This document shows positions 26,101-34,655 of a DNA stretch of 39,951 nucleotides, piece after piece. The notes under the pieces were generated by a model. That model was not told the DNA's origin and searched no databases. It was given only the letters and a program-made list of their open reading frames with translations. The number at the start of each line of letters is the position of its first letter. Within the stretch, counting starts at the first letter, position 1. Location: the NCBI RefSeq assembly GCF_021440085.1, contig NZ_JAKCPW010000027.1, positions 1-39,951 of the forward strand, in the 5' to 3' direction. This DNA comes from Dyadobacter sp. CY261 (GTDB taxonomy: Bacteria > Bacteroidota > Bacteroidia > Cytophagales > Spirosomataceae). Position numbers and translations under genes: made by a program.

Positions 26101-29100
26101 GGTAGCACCGAGAAAATTATATCCGCGAATGGTGATCTCGACCCGCCCCTCACCAGCCTCCGGCGAGAATGATGCAATCACTGGTCCCAGATAATATTGC
26201 ATCTGACTTTCCGTAATCGTCTGATAGCGAATACTCTTGGGGAGCAAAATTACTTCACTGACCCATCCGTTCAGCCTTGACTCTCCCTGCTGATCTGAGC
26301 CTATCACGAGTGGCGTGTTTGAGTCCGCGTAGCCGTTTTTAATATCGAAACCAATTTCATTGCGTTCACTATTGAACCAGGCTCCCACGTCAAATGCTTT
26401 TTTACCCATAAAAAACCAGGAAGCAAATGGGTTCGCGGCTATGAAAGCCTTTTGCAGATTGACCGTTGAAATGCTCGTATTTCCATCGCCTATTTTAAAC
26501 GTAGCACCAGATACAGCAAAGGGAGCAGGTTTTCCGTCAGATGTTTTACTGACCATCGCATTGAGATTGGCGGTTTGGTCTTCCTTCACACCGGCAACGG
26601 CGTAGATGGAAAATTCGTCGGAAAAGCCCTGGAAAGGAGCCGTGTTCAAATAACCATTGCTGGCAGCCGAGCCAGTGAAATATAACGTGGGCACACCTGA
26701 TTTGCGGTCGATGTGTCTGCCGTGCGCAATACGTGGCTGACTGCCGGGGTCCGTTTGAAAGGCATCCATGTTCCCACCGCTCTGGTCATACCAGATGGGC
26801 ACAAACAACTCGGCCGGTCCGGCAAATTGCAGCATGGTGAGCGTATCCAGGTGACCATTCGCATCGAAGCCGATATCCAGCATGGCATTGTCATAGGAAC
26901 GCCTGACGCGGAGTGCCGGTGTGGGTGAATTCGTAAATCCGGGTACAGGTGGGAGAGGGGTAACTGGCCCGTGCTGGTATACAGTTCCCAACTTGCGGAG
27001 GGAATAAGCCGCTTTGGCGTTTGACTCATCATGCCCTACGTTGTCGATGTTGGGTGCCCTGATAACTGGAATCTGATATAGCAGCTCGGTACCCGCTTCC
27101 GAAGTCACTTTAACCGATATCGTATTCCGGCCGAATGCAGCATCCAACGGTACGACGGTTGGCGCACCGCTTATCGCAGGTAAGTCATTGATTATAAGCG
27201 AGGCTCCGGGATGAGTTACTGTTGCAGTAACCGTCACCGACTCCATTGCTGCCGGAGCAGCAACTTCGCCATAGTAAGTAACTGAGGGATCGAATGCAGG
27301 TGACAGCGGTCCTGTACTTAATGTGAGGGCGGACAGGAATGAGTTCCCGCTACCGACGATGATGCTAAAATTGACGTCTTTTCCAGCGCATCCGAAACGA
27401 TTACCTGCCTTAAAAATAAAATCGTAGGTCGCAATAGCCGGAGGGACGTTAACACCAAAAACAGTCGGCGTTGGAAACTGGAAATCCGTTTGATTCACGA
27501 AGCCAGGCAGCTTTCTTGCTCCGGCAAATAGCGAATACCTGTCGGGCTCACCGGTGCCTTTGGTATATGGGACCTGGGCCGTTTGAATACTCGTCGGGGC
27601 TTCAACACGAATAAGCGGGTCAATGGACACCTCGGGAACTGGATTTACACTGATTACTTGCGCTGGAAGTGCCTTTGTGCATCCTTCAGGAGTAGTCGTA
27701 AATGCCGTAATTTCCGTCGACGTCTCAGGCCTGATTACTGACGGATTTTGATACAGATTTTCATTTAAAGTTAGCGTACGCTGATTCCAAGACCAGTAGG
27801 CGGGCCTGGAACAGGTCATTCTGATATTGTTTATCCCCCAGAAAGAAAGACCACCATCGCCTGATACGATTTCTACATGGGAGAAAAGGCGAATGTAAAC
27901 CGTAGGTTTGTTTTCGAAGGTGGTAGGTACTTCAATCTTTGTATCAAAAAAAACCTTGCCTTCTTCACTGGTAAGAGGATCTTTTCTTACAAAAACATCG
28001 GTCCAGGAAACCCCATCGAGTGAAAGCTGCACTTTTTGCACGCTGTTGGGATTCGTATTGATTGATGCCACCTCGTTGATAGTGATGGCGATATTCGTAT
28101 AACCTAATGTGCTGATCGCAGGTGATTTTAAAGTCCTGATTAACTGATGAGTATCATTTTGCCGATGGCTTTCAGTATAAATAAAGCCGCTACCTGCTTC
28201 CCTGATATCCAAAAAGCGGTATTTGTCCGGATAAAACTTCCAGGTTCCATTAATACTTGTCGTCGTAGTGCCCGTCCAGTTCGCTAGACGCGCCTGGCTA
28301 TCAAAATTTTCTTCGTAAATAAAAATTCCCGAATACTTACTTTCACCTCCGGTAAGTGTGACAGCTGTTCCGGCACAAACCTCCGTAGCGGATATCGTCG
28401 GCTGCCTGGTAATGGTTAGTTTGGCCGAATTGATAACCTTCGTGACAACCTTACTGCAGCCATTCACGGTGCCGGTCACCTTGTAAGTAGTAGTCTCGAC
28501 CGGCGATGCTTCGACTACGTTTCCAGTCGTCTGGTTCAACCCGATGGCTGGAAACCATTTGTATTCGTGAGCCCCGGAGGCTGTCAACTTAATGGGGGCG
28601 TCGCAGAACGTAGAACCCTCCGATTCAACCGACACGTCCGGCGTTGCTTGTATTCTAATGGTGGCGGAAGGCTGATCGTTTACCGGAAAAGTAACGGAAC
28701 AGCCGTTCCCACTTTGAACACTGATCAATTTGTAGGTCTGATCACCTGCCTTGTCAGTCTGGATTGGCAGGTCCATTGAACGAGTACTGGCGGAAGCCAG
28801 CACAAATTCCCTGACTACATTGGCAGGATCTGTATAGTTTAAGGTATATGGAAAAGTGCCGCCACTGGGCTCAATACGAACATTTCCCGTTGCGAGTTGA
28901 CACAGGTCCGACGGGGCGCTGATCGTAGCAGACGCATAGCCTGCAACAATGACCGAAACCCTGCTGAACATTTCGGTAACACAACTGGTGGGTGTCGATA
29001 CAGCCAATAAATCATAGTCAAATCTTCCAATAACTGAAGTAGGTGCCGTAATCGTCACTGAGTTACCCGAAGTCGTGGTTATCGTCTGTTCAGGGCCTAC

Positions 29101-31131
29101 TTCCGTAGGCGAAATAATCCTGTATCTGAACGTGTATGGCCCGACAGATCCGGAACCGGTGAAGGTAACGGCCGGTGACGGAGCGTCTTTGCAGACATTG
29201 CCAGCGCCGGTAATCGTCGCAGTGGGCAGAGCCTTTACCGTAACCGTTACCTGGCTGGCAGTTCCTCCGCAGCCATTGTTGGCTGAAAGACTGTAAGTTG
29301 TCGTCACCAGTGGCACTATGGATTTCTCACCTTGTAAATTGGAACTATAACCCTTCGGAACGGAGGTCCACCGATACCCGGCAAGACGCACGGCCACACT
29401 CTGTATCATCCAGAAATTGAATCTTGAATTGCCCTGGGTGTCGACATACCTGAACCGCATGTACACCTTTTCCTTATTCTCATATGCAGTCGGAAGCACG
29501 ATTTCATCCGTTTTAAACTTATTTCGTCCTCCTTCGCGGTATTCATCGTTATAAGTAACCAGGGTCGCCCAGTTATTGCCGTCCGAGGAGGCTTCGACCG
29601 AGAACTTTGATGCATTTTCGTTTCTTAAATAATGGGTCAGGAAAACAGAAACGCTGGTCAATCCCACTGTGCTGAAAGCAGGCGATGTCAGAGTTGAGTT
29701 GATGGCCCTGTTGACGGCCGTGATCGAAACGAGGGTGTTCGCTGCATAAGCAGGCCCGGAGCCTACGTAGTATGTATTGCGCTGCCATGCTTCACCCAAC
29801 TGCCAATCATTCAGGTGGCCATTAAAATCGCTTTGATAAACGGACGGAATGCTCGATGCCGAAAGATTGATCGCGGTCCCGATACATACCTCGGTGGAAG
29901 AAATGGTCGCTGTTACCGGGAAGCTTACGGCAGAGGTTACGATAGAAACGACCTGGGTGGTACTGGACGAGCAACCAGTGATATCGGTAACCGTCAATTT
30001 CACCGTCTTCGTGCCGTGGGTAAGATATTGGTGGCTGGTCGCCGGACTATCCGTTGTCTGAGATTTCCCGTCGCCAAAATCCCAGGCGTACGTAGCCTGT
30101 GACACCCGCTGTGCATTGTTAAGGGTCAAATGCAGGTTGTTACCACTTCCATCAAGCGCCTGTGCTCCGCTGGTTTCGTTGAAATTCCAGCTGCCGGTTG
30201 GCGATGAATAGCAGACATCTGCCCGGAGCCCGTTGATCTCTGCCATATTAAGCGCTCTGTCCCAGATAGCAACCTCGTCGATGGACCCAATGAAATTCTC
30301 ACCCCCTGAGACGTTTTGCCCCACAGAAAATTTCCCGCTCGCAAATTCCCCCGGCACACGTGGCGTCGTGGTGGGATTACTGACAGGATAATGAAGGCCG
30401 TCTACATATAAAATCCAGCTCCCGTTGTTCCGGACAATGGCTACATTTTGCCACTTGTTTGGGGTCAATTTCACACTGCTGGTCAGGAAAGCAACACCAC
30501 CGAGAAGGATTGTCAGATTTTTTGTAGTACCATCGATATACAGCCCATAACCCGACAGGCCAGCGTGCCCGTTCATCATGATGGCTTGTGACGAACCATT
30601 GGCAATCGTGCCGCTCCATTTAACCCAGGCCGCCATTGTTATGAAGTTAACCTGTTTGGTAGGATACGAATCAGCTGCAGCCGCGGCACCCGAGGAAGAG
30701 CCGCTACCCTGAAATGCGTTTCCGATGCAGGCACCGGTTGCGTCAAATCTGGTGGTTTCGGTCAGACAGGTCGATTGCGCTGTGAAGTCCGCATTGGGAT
30801 ATTTAACACGCAGGATCGAAACCATTTCATGCTGGCTTTGTCCCTGGGGTATGTAGCTGTACGAGTCCCCGAAGTTGTCAGTAATGGTTAAGGTCTTGCC
30901 CGATCCGACCGAGCCAAGGTAGGGTTTTGTATTGTTGAACCAGTTGACGGTGGCGTAACCACTCGGCGCGGTAATAGTGATCGAGCCTGGCATCTCATTA
31001 TTGCAGTTCGTAATAACGGCTGCCGTCTGCGGGAATGCGTAATGAGCGTATAGCAACGCGGTTAGAAACAGGACAAATCTTGGGCCGAAAGTCTGTTTAA
31101 AGCCTTCTGATAGAGAGGAGAATTTTGTCAT
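23113..31131 (-). CDS. Giant multidomain T9SS-secreted surface protein
   Basis: A 2672-aa secreted protein. It has a signal segment at about 18-35 (RFVLFLTALLYAHYAFPQ), then, by rough residue: LamG/ConA-like fold 155-302 (YVDG...FIGSIDEVAIWDRALN), PKD 348-398 (WDFGDGKSQTT), two galactose-binding/MAM-like jelly rolls (434-578 and 941-1111), Ig-like/SprB-type stretches between, cadherin-like beta-sandwich 1264-1363 and 2050-2148, an arabinofuranosidase-B-like/ConA segment 1371-1644 (ALRVRRSYDNAMLDIGFD, WYDQSG), IPT/TIG 1651-1724, LamG 1731-1898 and 2153-2325 (both WHHVAVVR...VKIY-DG), FN3 1956-2043 and 2390-2481, and a type A T9SS sorting domain (2591-2672, SLYPNPVVN...SSGLHLLKFSTG). Its role is probably adhesion or polysaccharide binding at the cell surface; no active-site residues are identified. 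The regulator upstream may control it. Confidence 0.9.
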   Translation of the reverse strand: MTKFSSLSEGFKQTFGPRFVLFLTALLYAHYAFPQTAAVITNCNNEMPGSITITAPSGYATVNWFNNTKPYLGSVGSGKTLTITDNFGDSYSYIPQGQSQHEMVSILRVKYPNADFTAQSTCLTETTRFDATGACIGNAFQGSGSSSGAAAAADSYPTKQVNFITMAAWVKWSGTIANGSSQAIMMNGHAGLSGYGLYIDGTTKNLTILLGGVAFLTSSVKLTPNKWQNVAIVRNNGSWILYVDGLHYPVSNPTTTPRVPGEFASGKFSVGQNVSGGENFIGSIDEVAIWDRALNMAEINGLRADVCYSSPTGSWNFNETSGAQALDGSGNNLHLTLNNAQRVSQATYAWDFGDGKSQTTDSPATSHQYLTHGTKTVKLTVTDITGCSSSTTQVVSIVTSAVSFPVTATISSTEVCIGTAINLSASSIPSVYQSDFNGHLNDWQLGEAWQRNTYYVGSGPAYAANTLVSITAVNRAINSTLTSPAFSTVGLTSVSVFLTHYLRNENASKFSVEASSDGNNWATLVTYNDEYREGGRNKFKTDEIVLPTAYENKEKVYMRFRYVDTQGNSRFNFWMIQSVAVRLAGYRWTSVPKGYSSNLQGEKSIVPLVTTTYSLSANNGCGGTASQVTVTVKALPTATITGAGNVCKDAPSPAVTFTGSGSVGPYTFRYRIISPTEVGPEQTITTTSGNSVTITAPTSVIGRFDYDLLAVSTPTSCVTEMFSRVSVIVAGYASATISAPSDLCQLATGNVRIEPSGGTFPYTLNYTDPANVVREFVLASASTRSMDLPIQTDKAGDQTYKLISVQSGNGCSVTFPVNDQPSATIRIQATPDVSVESEGSTFCDAPIKLTASGAHEYKWFPAIGLNQTTGNVVEASPVETTTYKVTGTVNGCSKVVTKVINSAKLTITRQPTISATEVCAGTAVTLTGGESKYSGIFIYEENFDSQARLANWTGTTTTSINGTWKFYPDKYRFLDIREAGSGFIYTESHRQNDTHQLIRTLKSPAISTLGYTNIAITINEVASINTNPNSVQKVQLSLDGVSWTDVFVRKDPLTSEEGKVFFDTKIEVPTTFENKPTVYIRLFSHVEIVSGDGGLSFWGINNIRMTCSRPAYWSWNQRTLTLNENLYQNPSVIRPETSTEITAFTTTPEGCTKALPAQVISVNPVPEVSIDPLIRVEAPTSIQTAQVPYTKGTGEPDRYSLFAGARKLPGFVNQTDFQFPTPTVFGVNVPPAIATYDFIFKAGNRFGCAGKDVNFSIIVGSGNSFLSALTLSTGPLSPAFDPSVTYYGEVAAPAAMESVTVTATVTHPGASLIINDLPAISGAPTVVPLDAAFGRNTISVKVTSEAGTELLYQIPVIRAPNIDNVGHDESNAKAAYSLRKLGTVYQHGPVTPLPPVPGFTNSPTPALRVRRSYDNAMLDIGFDANGHLDTLTMLQFAGPAELFVPIWYDQSGGNMDAFQTDPGSQPRIAHGRHIDRKSGVPTLYFTGSAASNGYLNTAPFQGFSDEFSIYAVAGVKEDQTANLNAMVSKTSDGKPAPFAVSGATFKIGDGNTSISTVNLQKAFIAANPFASWFFMGKKAFDVGAWFNSERNEIGFDIKNGYADSNTPLVIGSDQQGESRLNGWVSEVILLPKSIRYQTITESQMQYYLGPVIASFSPEAGEGRVEITIRGYNFLGATQVTIGGVPMGFQVVDDNVITLLKPPGAGGELTVTTPLGTGKKTGFFNGTPPGNALVFDGADDYVRLANKMLFPNFTIETWIRTAVNSKTGDAAYQGSILLDSDVSGRADDFVLSVLNNKIAFLDGSADVNTFGTTRVTDGRWHHVAVVREAGQSVKIYVDGNLDATGPAGANPLTANPFVHLGGVPNNVNVSFQGSMDELRIWDRTFDQETLNAIRFEIPQRDHPALTTRLSFDVNTGVRSIELPNLSRSGGFATLNNFIQTGSAWTESYAMVVPDTSPPVDNITETGFTAHWSPAPVGTSEMYWVYLSKDPTVPFASPETRMYGATDTSLRIEDLEPQTTYYYRIGCFKGYLGDQSALSKVETVTTLYNPDLIALSLNGAALAAFEREILSYTASIGEEASSVVISATLRNPSSTIAVKVNDGNYTPLATGTPSGPLNMDYGVNVISIQVSSPNGSAATTYVITVTRPFSPPGNALRFAGSKTDVNLEEYVQIDRKIESPDFTLETWIRTSENSTTGSQGFSATALFNSDKGGTANDFTMGILNNKIAFFDGNKNATTIGEVTVTDDRWHHVAVVRKAGISVKIYIDGKLDKENTTGAGTAALNANSYIALGGNPGYAPVAFHGLMDEVRIWKVARSEADLLANMLQMVSPTHPDLMASYNFDTGNQENAASLTDLTGNGKTGTLYHFDPANINWIESYAVVVPVALGASAGKSTEFVANWSAPAVGIADRYLLDVSTSQTFAAGSFLPGYEALEVTETSKKVILPTTGRETAGTNYYYRVRADKASVPGQGGYSGTITFTANPLPVNLISFTGKKVENINLLEWEVTDETQFSGYEVQRSSNGKSFTTIGRVNAISNEQSGVTRYRFSDSLNLAAGSTSDNFYYRLKMIDIDSSFALSRIVVIKNESGKTRVSSLYPNPVVNKSASVDITVNRAESWQVSIYNVAGTLVKSGKVDLAKGINKVTLDLRTLSSGLHLLKFSTGAEMIAKTILVE

Positions 31132-31241
31132 AGAATGCCGGATGACTCGATTAAGAGGGTTTACTGCTTTTGCTGGTCACGAAGAAGGAAAAAGGCGACG
31201 TAAAAAAGCTCTTTATTCAATCAAAAAACCAAAACGAGCCA

Positions 31242-31313
31242 TAGACAAAGTGTAGACAAATTGATTAAAATCGTCCCTCTGGCACGAGCAGGAACTGTTT
31301 GAATGTAGACAAA
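31242..31313 (-). promoter_or_regulatory. Three TAGACAAA repeats upstream of giant gene
   Basis: TAGACAAA occurs at 31242-31249, 31253-31260 and 31306-31313; on the coding strand this reads TTTGTCTA. The first two are 11 bases apart, one helical turn, and the third is 53 bases further. They fill the 184-base gap between the regulator stop and the giant gene start, so they may be operator half-sites or part of the promoter (TTTG elements are in the Bacteroidota -33/-7 vocabulary). Confidence 0.45.
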
Positions 31314-31315
31314 TG

Positions 31316-33118
31316 TCAAACTTCCTCCGAAGGCGACATTTTTTTATACAGCCTGGTTTTCGCGCGGCGTACGCTGGCAGGATCGATATTGAGAAGCGAC
31401 GCGATTTCCTTGGTGGAAAGTTTCATATGAAAATAGGCATGAAGCCTGACCTCGTTTTTGGTCAGATTGGGATGCCTGGCATACAGTTCATCGAAAAAGC
31501 GGGGATGGACCTGTTCAAAATGCAGCTTGAATTTTTCCCAGTCCGCTTCCAGGTACAAATCGTTTTTCAGGATCGATTCGATATTTTTGAGATGGTCATG
31601 TTTGCCTTCCGGGTAAAATTCATGCAATTCTTCGATCTGGCCTTTCAACCCCGACAGCATTTTATTCTTTTGCACGATATAAAGCGTTGTAGATGCCAGT
31701 TCGCGCTGATTGACTTCCAACCGTTGTTGCAATGCCTCATTCATTGTTTTCTCGTGGCGCATGTCGGCATTGATCTTTTCGTTTTCGACTTCAATCAGCC
31801 GTTGTCTGAGCATTAGTTCGCGGAGATCGAATTCCAGTTGCCGCGTTTCGATTTCTTTGGTCTTTAAATCGTTCTGAATCAGTCGTGTGCGGGCCACGAG
31901 GGCGATCGAAAAGCCAAGCGACTGTGCAATAATGGCCATATCCGGTAAAAATTGATAGTCGTTACCGGTGTAGCTCACCATGACGTGGTACATCGTCGTA
32001 CCCACCATAAAAACCAGTGGTAGCAGGTTTGCAATTAAAAAAGAACCTGATGCACGGAGGCCGCGGCGATAACCGGCAATACAGGTATACAAAATGATCA
32101 GGACAAGCAGAAGCGCCAGCATGTTTTCATACAACACCGTGTAATGCTGCAGATAAAAAACGCCGGTATCGATCGACATGATGACCGCCGTCACCGACAA
32201 GTAAACGGTCAGTCCGTATTTCAGGGCCCTGTCGGCTTTCGGCAGCGTTTTGTGCGCGTCGAAAAATGATCTCGTAAATTGCACAAACCCGTACATGATC
32301 AACAGTAAACCGATGTGCATCAGCAGGTAGTTCGCATCGTAAAAGTCTAGCTTGCCGCCAGGCGTAACCCAGAAAGTAAATACGGGACAATAGAAGAGGA
32401 CTGAGAAAAAGTGCCGGTATGAAGTAATGTAAATCATCCCGCCTAGCTGCGCGATCAGATAATACATAACGGTTTTGTCCTTGAAACTGAAATAGATATA
32501 CAGGTTATTCAAAAAGAAAATAAACAAAATGGCCAGGGTCAAAAGCCAGACAGTGGTCAGGGTCTTTTCCTTTTCGACCGCATAATCGTTCTGGTAGAAA
32601 ATGATTTTGCGTTTAAAACTACCCTCAAATTTCCCGGCGGCGGCCACATTCACTTTGATATAAAGCGTATTCAGCATTTTGCCCTGTAAGGTGCACGGCA
32701 GCATCCCATGCAAGCGGCGGTCAAAATTCGATTCGGCAAAAATTCCCGTCCGGTACGCGACCCATTTTCCGGCATCGTGATTGAAATGATAGAGAGTAAT
32801 GTCTAAATTGGGTTCTACACGCACCTGATAATGCCGGGCATAACTGGATGGGTTATCGACCGATATTCTTAACCAGTAGGCGTTCGATTTCCCAAGGCCG
32901 AGCGAATCATCCAGCCTAAATGGAAGCGACGGGTTGGCCAGGATCTGTTCAAGGATATAGTGGCGGTCTGCAAGAACTTCATACCCTGCGGTGGAAATGA
33001 CAAGGCTGTCGCCTAACCGCAACACAGCTTGCCCGGTGGTCCAAAAAGATATCAAGACAAGTAGGAGCGTAGAGATGATCTTGATCAATAAAAACAGCGG
33101 TTGAGTTGGGAAGATCAA
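31316..33118 (-). CDS. 7TMR-DISM membrane regulator with LuxR-type HTH
   Basis: A 600-aa membrane-bound sensor. The N-terminal signal (LLVLISFWTTGQA) is followed by a 7TMR-DISMED2-like extracellular beta domain (about 30-170, GLGKSNAYWLRISVDNPSSY and LDITLYHF). Then come seven TM helices (about 190-410), a long coiled coil (about 415-510, DLKTKEIETRQLEFDLREL) and a C-terminal LuxR/Trip-like HTH: HPNLTKNEVRLHAYFHMKLS TKEIASLLNIDPASVRRAKT. It may bind carbohydrate outside and regulate DNA from the membrane. No kinase or receiver is present, which makes it a one-component type. The start is a TTG at 33118 because a stop lies just upstream and there is no early ATG. It precedes the giant surface-protein gene on the same strand with only the TAGACAAA-rich gap between. 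Confidence 0.88.
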   Translation of the reverse strand: MIFPTQPLFLLIKIISTLLLVLISFWTTGQAVLRLGDSLVISTAGYEVLADRHYILEQILANPSLPFRLDDSLGLGKSNAYWLRISVDNPSSYARHYQVRVEPNLDITLYHFNHDAGKWVAYRTGIFAESNFDRRLHGMLPCTLQGKMLNTLYIKVNVAAAGKFEGSFKRKIIFYQNDYAVEKEKTLTTVWLLTLAILFIFFLNNLYIYFSFKDKTVMYYLIAQLGGMIYITSYRHFFSVLFYCPVFTFWVTPGGKLDFYDANYLLMHIGLLLIMYGFVQFTRSFFDAHKTLPKADRALKYGLTVYLSVTAVIMSIDTGVFYLQHYTVLYENMLALLLVLIILYTCIAGYRRGLRASGSFLIANLLPLVFMVGTTMYHVMVSYTGNDYQFLPDMAIIAQSLGFSIALVARTRLIQNDLKTKEIETRQLEFDLRELMLRQRLIEVENEKINADMRHEKTMNEALQQRLEVNQRELASTTLYIVQKNKMLSGLKGQIEELHEFYPEGKHDHLKNIESILKNDLYLEADWEKFKLHFEQVHPRFFDELYARHPNLTKNEVRLHAYFHMKLSTKEIASLLNIDPASVRRAKTRLYKKMSPSEEV

Positions 33119-33155
33119 AAATAACTATTTATCGAAGAAGTAGGATAAAAACATT

Positions 33156-33595
33156 GTGGCGCGGATCGTACGCTCGGCATCCTCGCGTAGCGCCCACTCA
33201 TATTCAACAAGGGCGGGAGGATACCCGCTGGTAACGCTAGCCAGTTTCAGCAAATCCACTTTTTACAACTGGCTGCAGCGATGGCGGCATGGAGGTTTCA
33301 GAATTGAAACGGATGAAAGACCTGGAAGAGGAAAATCGGCGGTTGAAAAAGCGGACGCCGCCGCGTGGAAGATCCGTTACAGACTACGTCGACGACCGCG
33401 CGGCGGGCCGCACAGAATGCATTCATCGAACGATTTAATGGCACTTTTCGCCGAGAGGTTCTGAATGCTTATTTATTCCGAAGTTTGCCACAAGTTCGGG
33501 AGGTGGTTGACCACTGGATCAACGATTACAATACGCAAAGACCACGTCAAGCACTTGGCTTTTCAACACCAGATGAGTTTAAACCAACGGGATAA
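33156..33595 (+). mobile_element. Deleted IS3-family element remnant
   Basis: An orfA piece is joined to an orfB tail. About 33250-33340 encodes STFYNWLQRW and, in another frame, MEVSELKRMKDLEEENRRLKK, the typical end of IS3 orfA. It runs directly into QNAFIERFNGTFRREVLNAY, DHWINDYNTQRPRQALGFST and a PDEF end (to 33595), which is the last third of orfB with the catalytic Glu region. The roughly 700 bases of orfB between are gone, so an internal deletion removed both Asp residues. The group (IERFNGTFRREVL) differs from the IS3 at 4.7 kb. Inactive. Just downstream lies a damaged hydrolase. Confidence 0.85.
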
Positions 33596-33657
33596 GCTCT
33601 ATTCAGAAATTGATCACCAAAGAGGGAATAACACAAGGATGATCTAACGGTAATTAG

Positions 33658-34533
33658 ATGATTCAGAAACTAATTAGTTACGTTGAGGAATATTCAGGCT
33701 TACAGGTAAATTGCTCGGAAGCAGAATTGCAGGCGCGCCTGATGCACCAACTGTCCTTTTGCTGCACGGTTACCCTACTTCTTCCCATATGTTCAGGAAT
33801 TTGATTCCGATCCTCAGCAAACAATATCATGTTGTCGCCCCGGATTTGCCTGGTTTTGGTTATTCTGACGCGCCAGGCAATCAAGACTTCGATTATACTT
33901 TTGATAATCTTGCTGGTACGATGCAGGCATTTATTGATCAACTTGGCCTGAAACGCTTTGCCATTTACATTTTTGATTACGGCGCGCCGGTTGGTCTACG
34001 CTTAGCCATGGCGAATCCCCAAAAAATACACTGGCATCATCTCCCAGAACGGGAACGCTTATGAGGAGGGGCTCAGCAAGGAGTGGAACCCGATACAACG
34101 ATACTGGAAAGATCCATCACAAGCAAATCGTGAGGCACTCAGAGATTTCGTGTCCCAAGAGGCGACTTGGTTTCAATATCATGAAGGCGCGTCTAATCCA
34201 TCACTCATTGCGCCAGAGACCTACACGCTTGATCAGCACTTCCTGGATAGGCCAGGCAATATCGAGATTCAGCTAGATTTGGTCAAAGATTACAAAACCA
34301 ATGTTGAAATGTATCCAAAATTTCATAAATGCTTCCGGGAATACCAGCCAAAATTGTTGTTAGTTTGGGGAAACAAGGATCCGTATTTTCTTCCTGCAGG
34401 AGCCGAGGCATATAAGAAGGACTTAGGTGATGCAACTTTGAAATTTTACGATACAGGCCACTTTGCTCTTGAAACACACGCGGCGGAGATCGGAGTGGAT
34501 ATACTTGAATTTTTTAAAACATTGTCGATTTAA
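33658..34533 (+). pseudogene. Frameshifted alpha/beta hydrolase (dehalogenase-like)
   Basis: Built on the alpha/beta hydrolase fold, close to haloalkane dehalogenase-like proteins. ATG 33658 begins MIQKLISYVEEYSGLQVNCS; near 33710 the frame must change to reach GAPDAPTVLLLHGYPTSSHM (oxyanion-loop HG). The nucleophile loop reads IFDYGAPVGLRLA (Asp), then at about 34020-34032 an extra base near an A-run shifts the frame again; the continuation GIISQNGNAYEEGLSKEWNP is in the frame that ends at 34533. The third triad members are intact there: VWGNKDPYFLP (Asp) and DTGHFALETH (His). So an Asp-Asp-His triad existed, but at least two indels break it. Sequencing error at the A-run is possible for the second only. 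It sits beside IS3 debris, which may explain the damage. Confidence 0.8.
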
Positions 34534-34606
34534 ACCCGGCGTAACAAGTCTTATAAAATCTCTATTTTAGACTTGTTTGTTGTAATTGGAAAGTTGACTA
34601 ACCATT

Positions 34607-34622
34607 TTTACCAAATGGTAAA
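34607..34622 (+). promoter_or_regulatory. Palindromic operator before Crp/Fnr gene
   Basis: TTTACCA-AA-TGGTAAA is a perfect 7-2-7 palindrome, centred 41 bases before the ATG of the Crp/Fnr gene. A near copy precedes the SDR gene (35236-35251). Length and symmetry suit a Crp/Fnr-family dimer, and its position suits autoregulation. Confidence 0.65.
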
Positions 34623-34655
34623 TGAACTGTCCGCAATAAATTCGAAATTTGATCA

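Noticed and set aside
26900..27030. Arabinofuranosidase enzyme call for the giant protein
   Set aside because: Only the ConA-type flanking motif (ALRVRRSYDN...DIGFD) is present. I could not see a full catalytic domain, so it is treated as a binding module.
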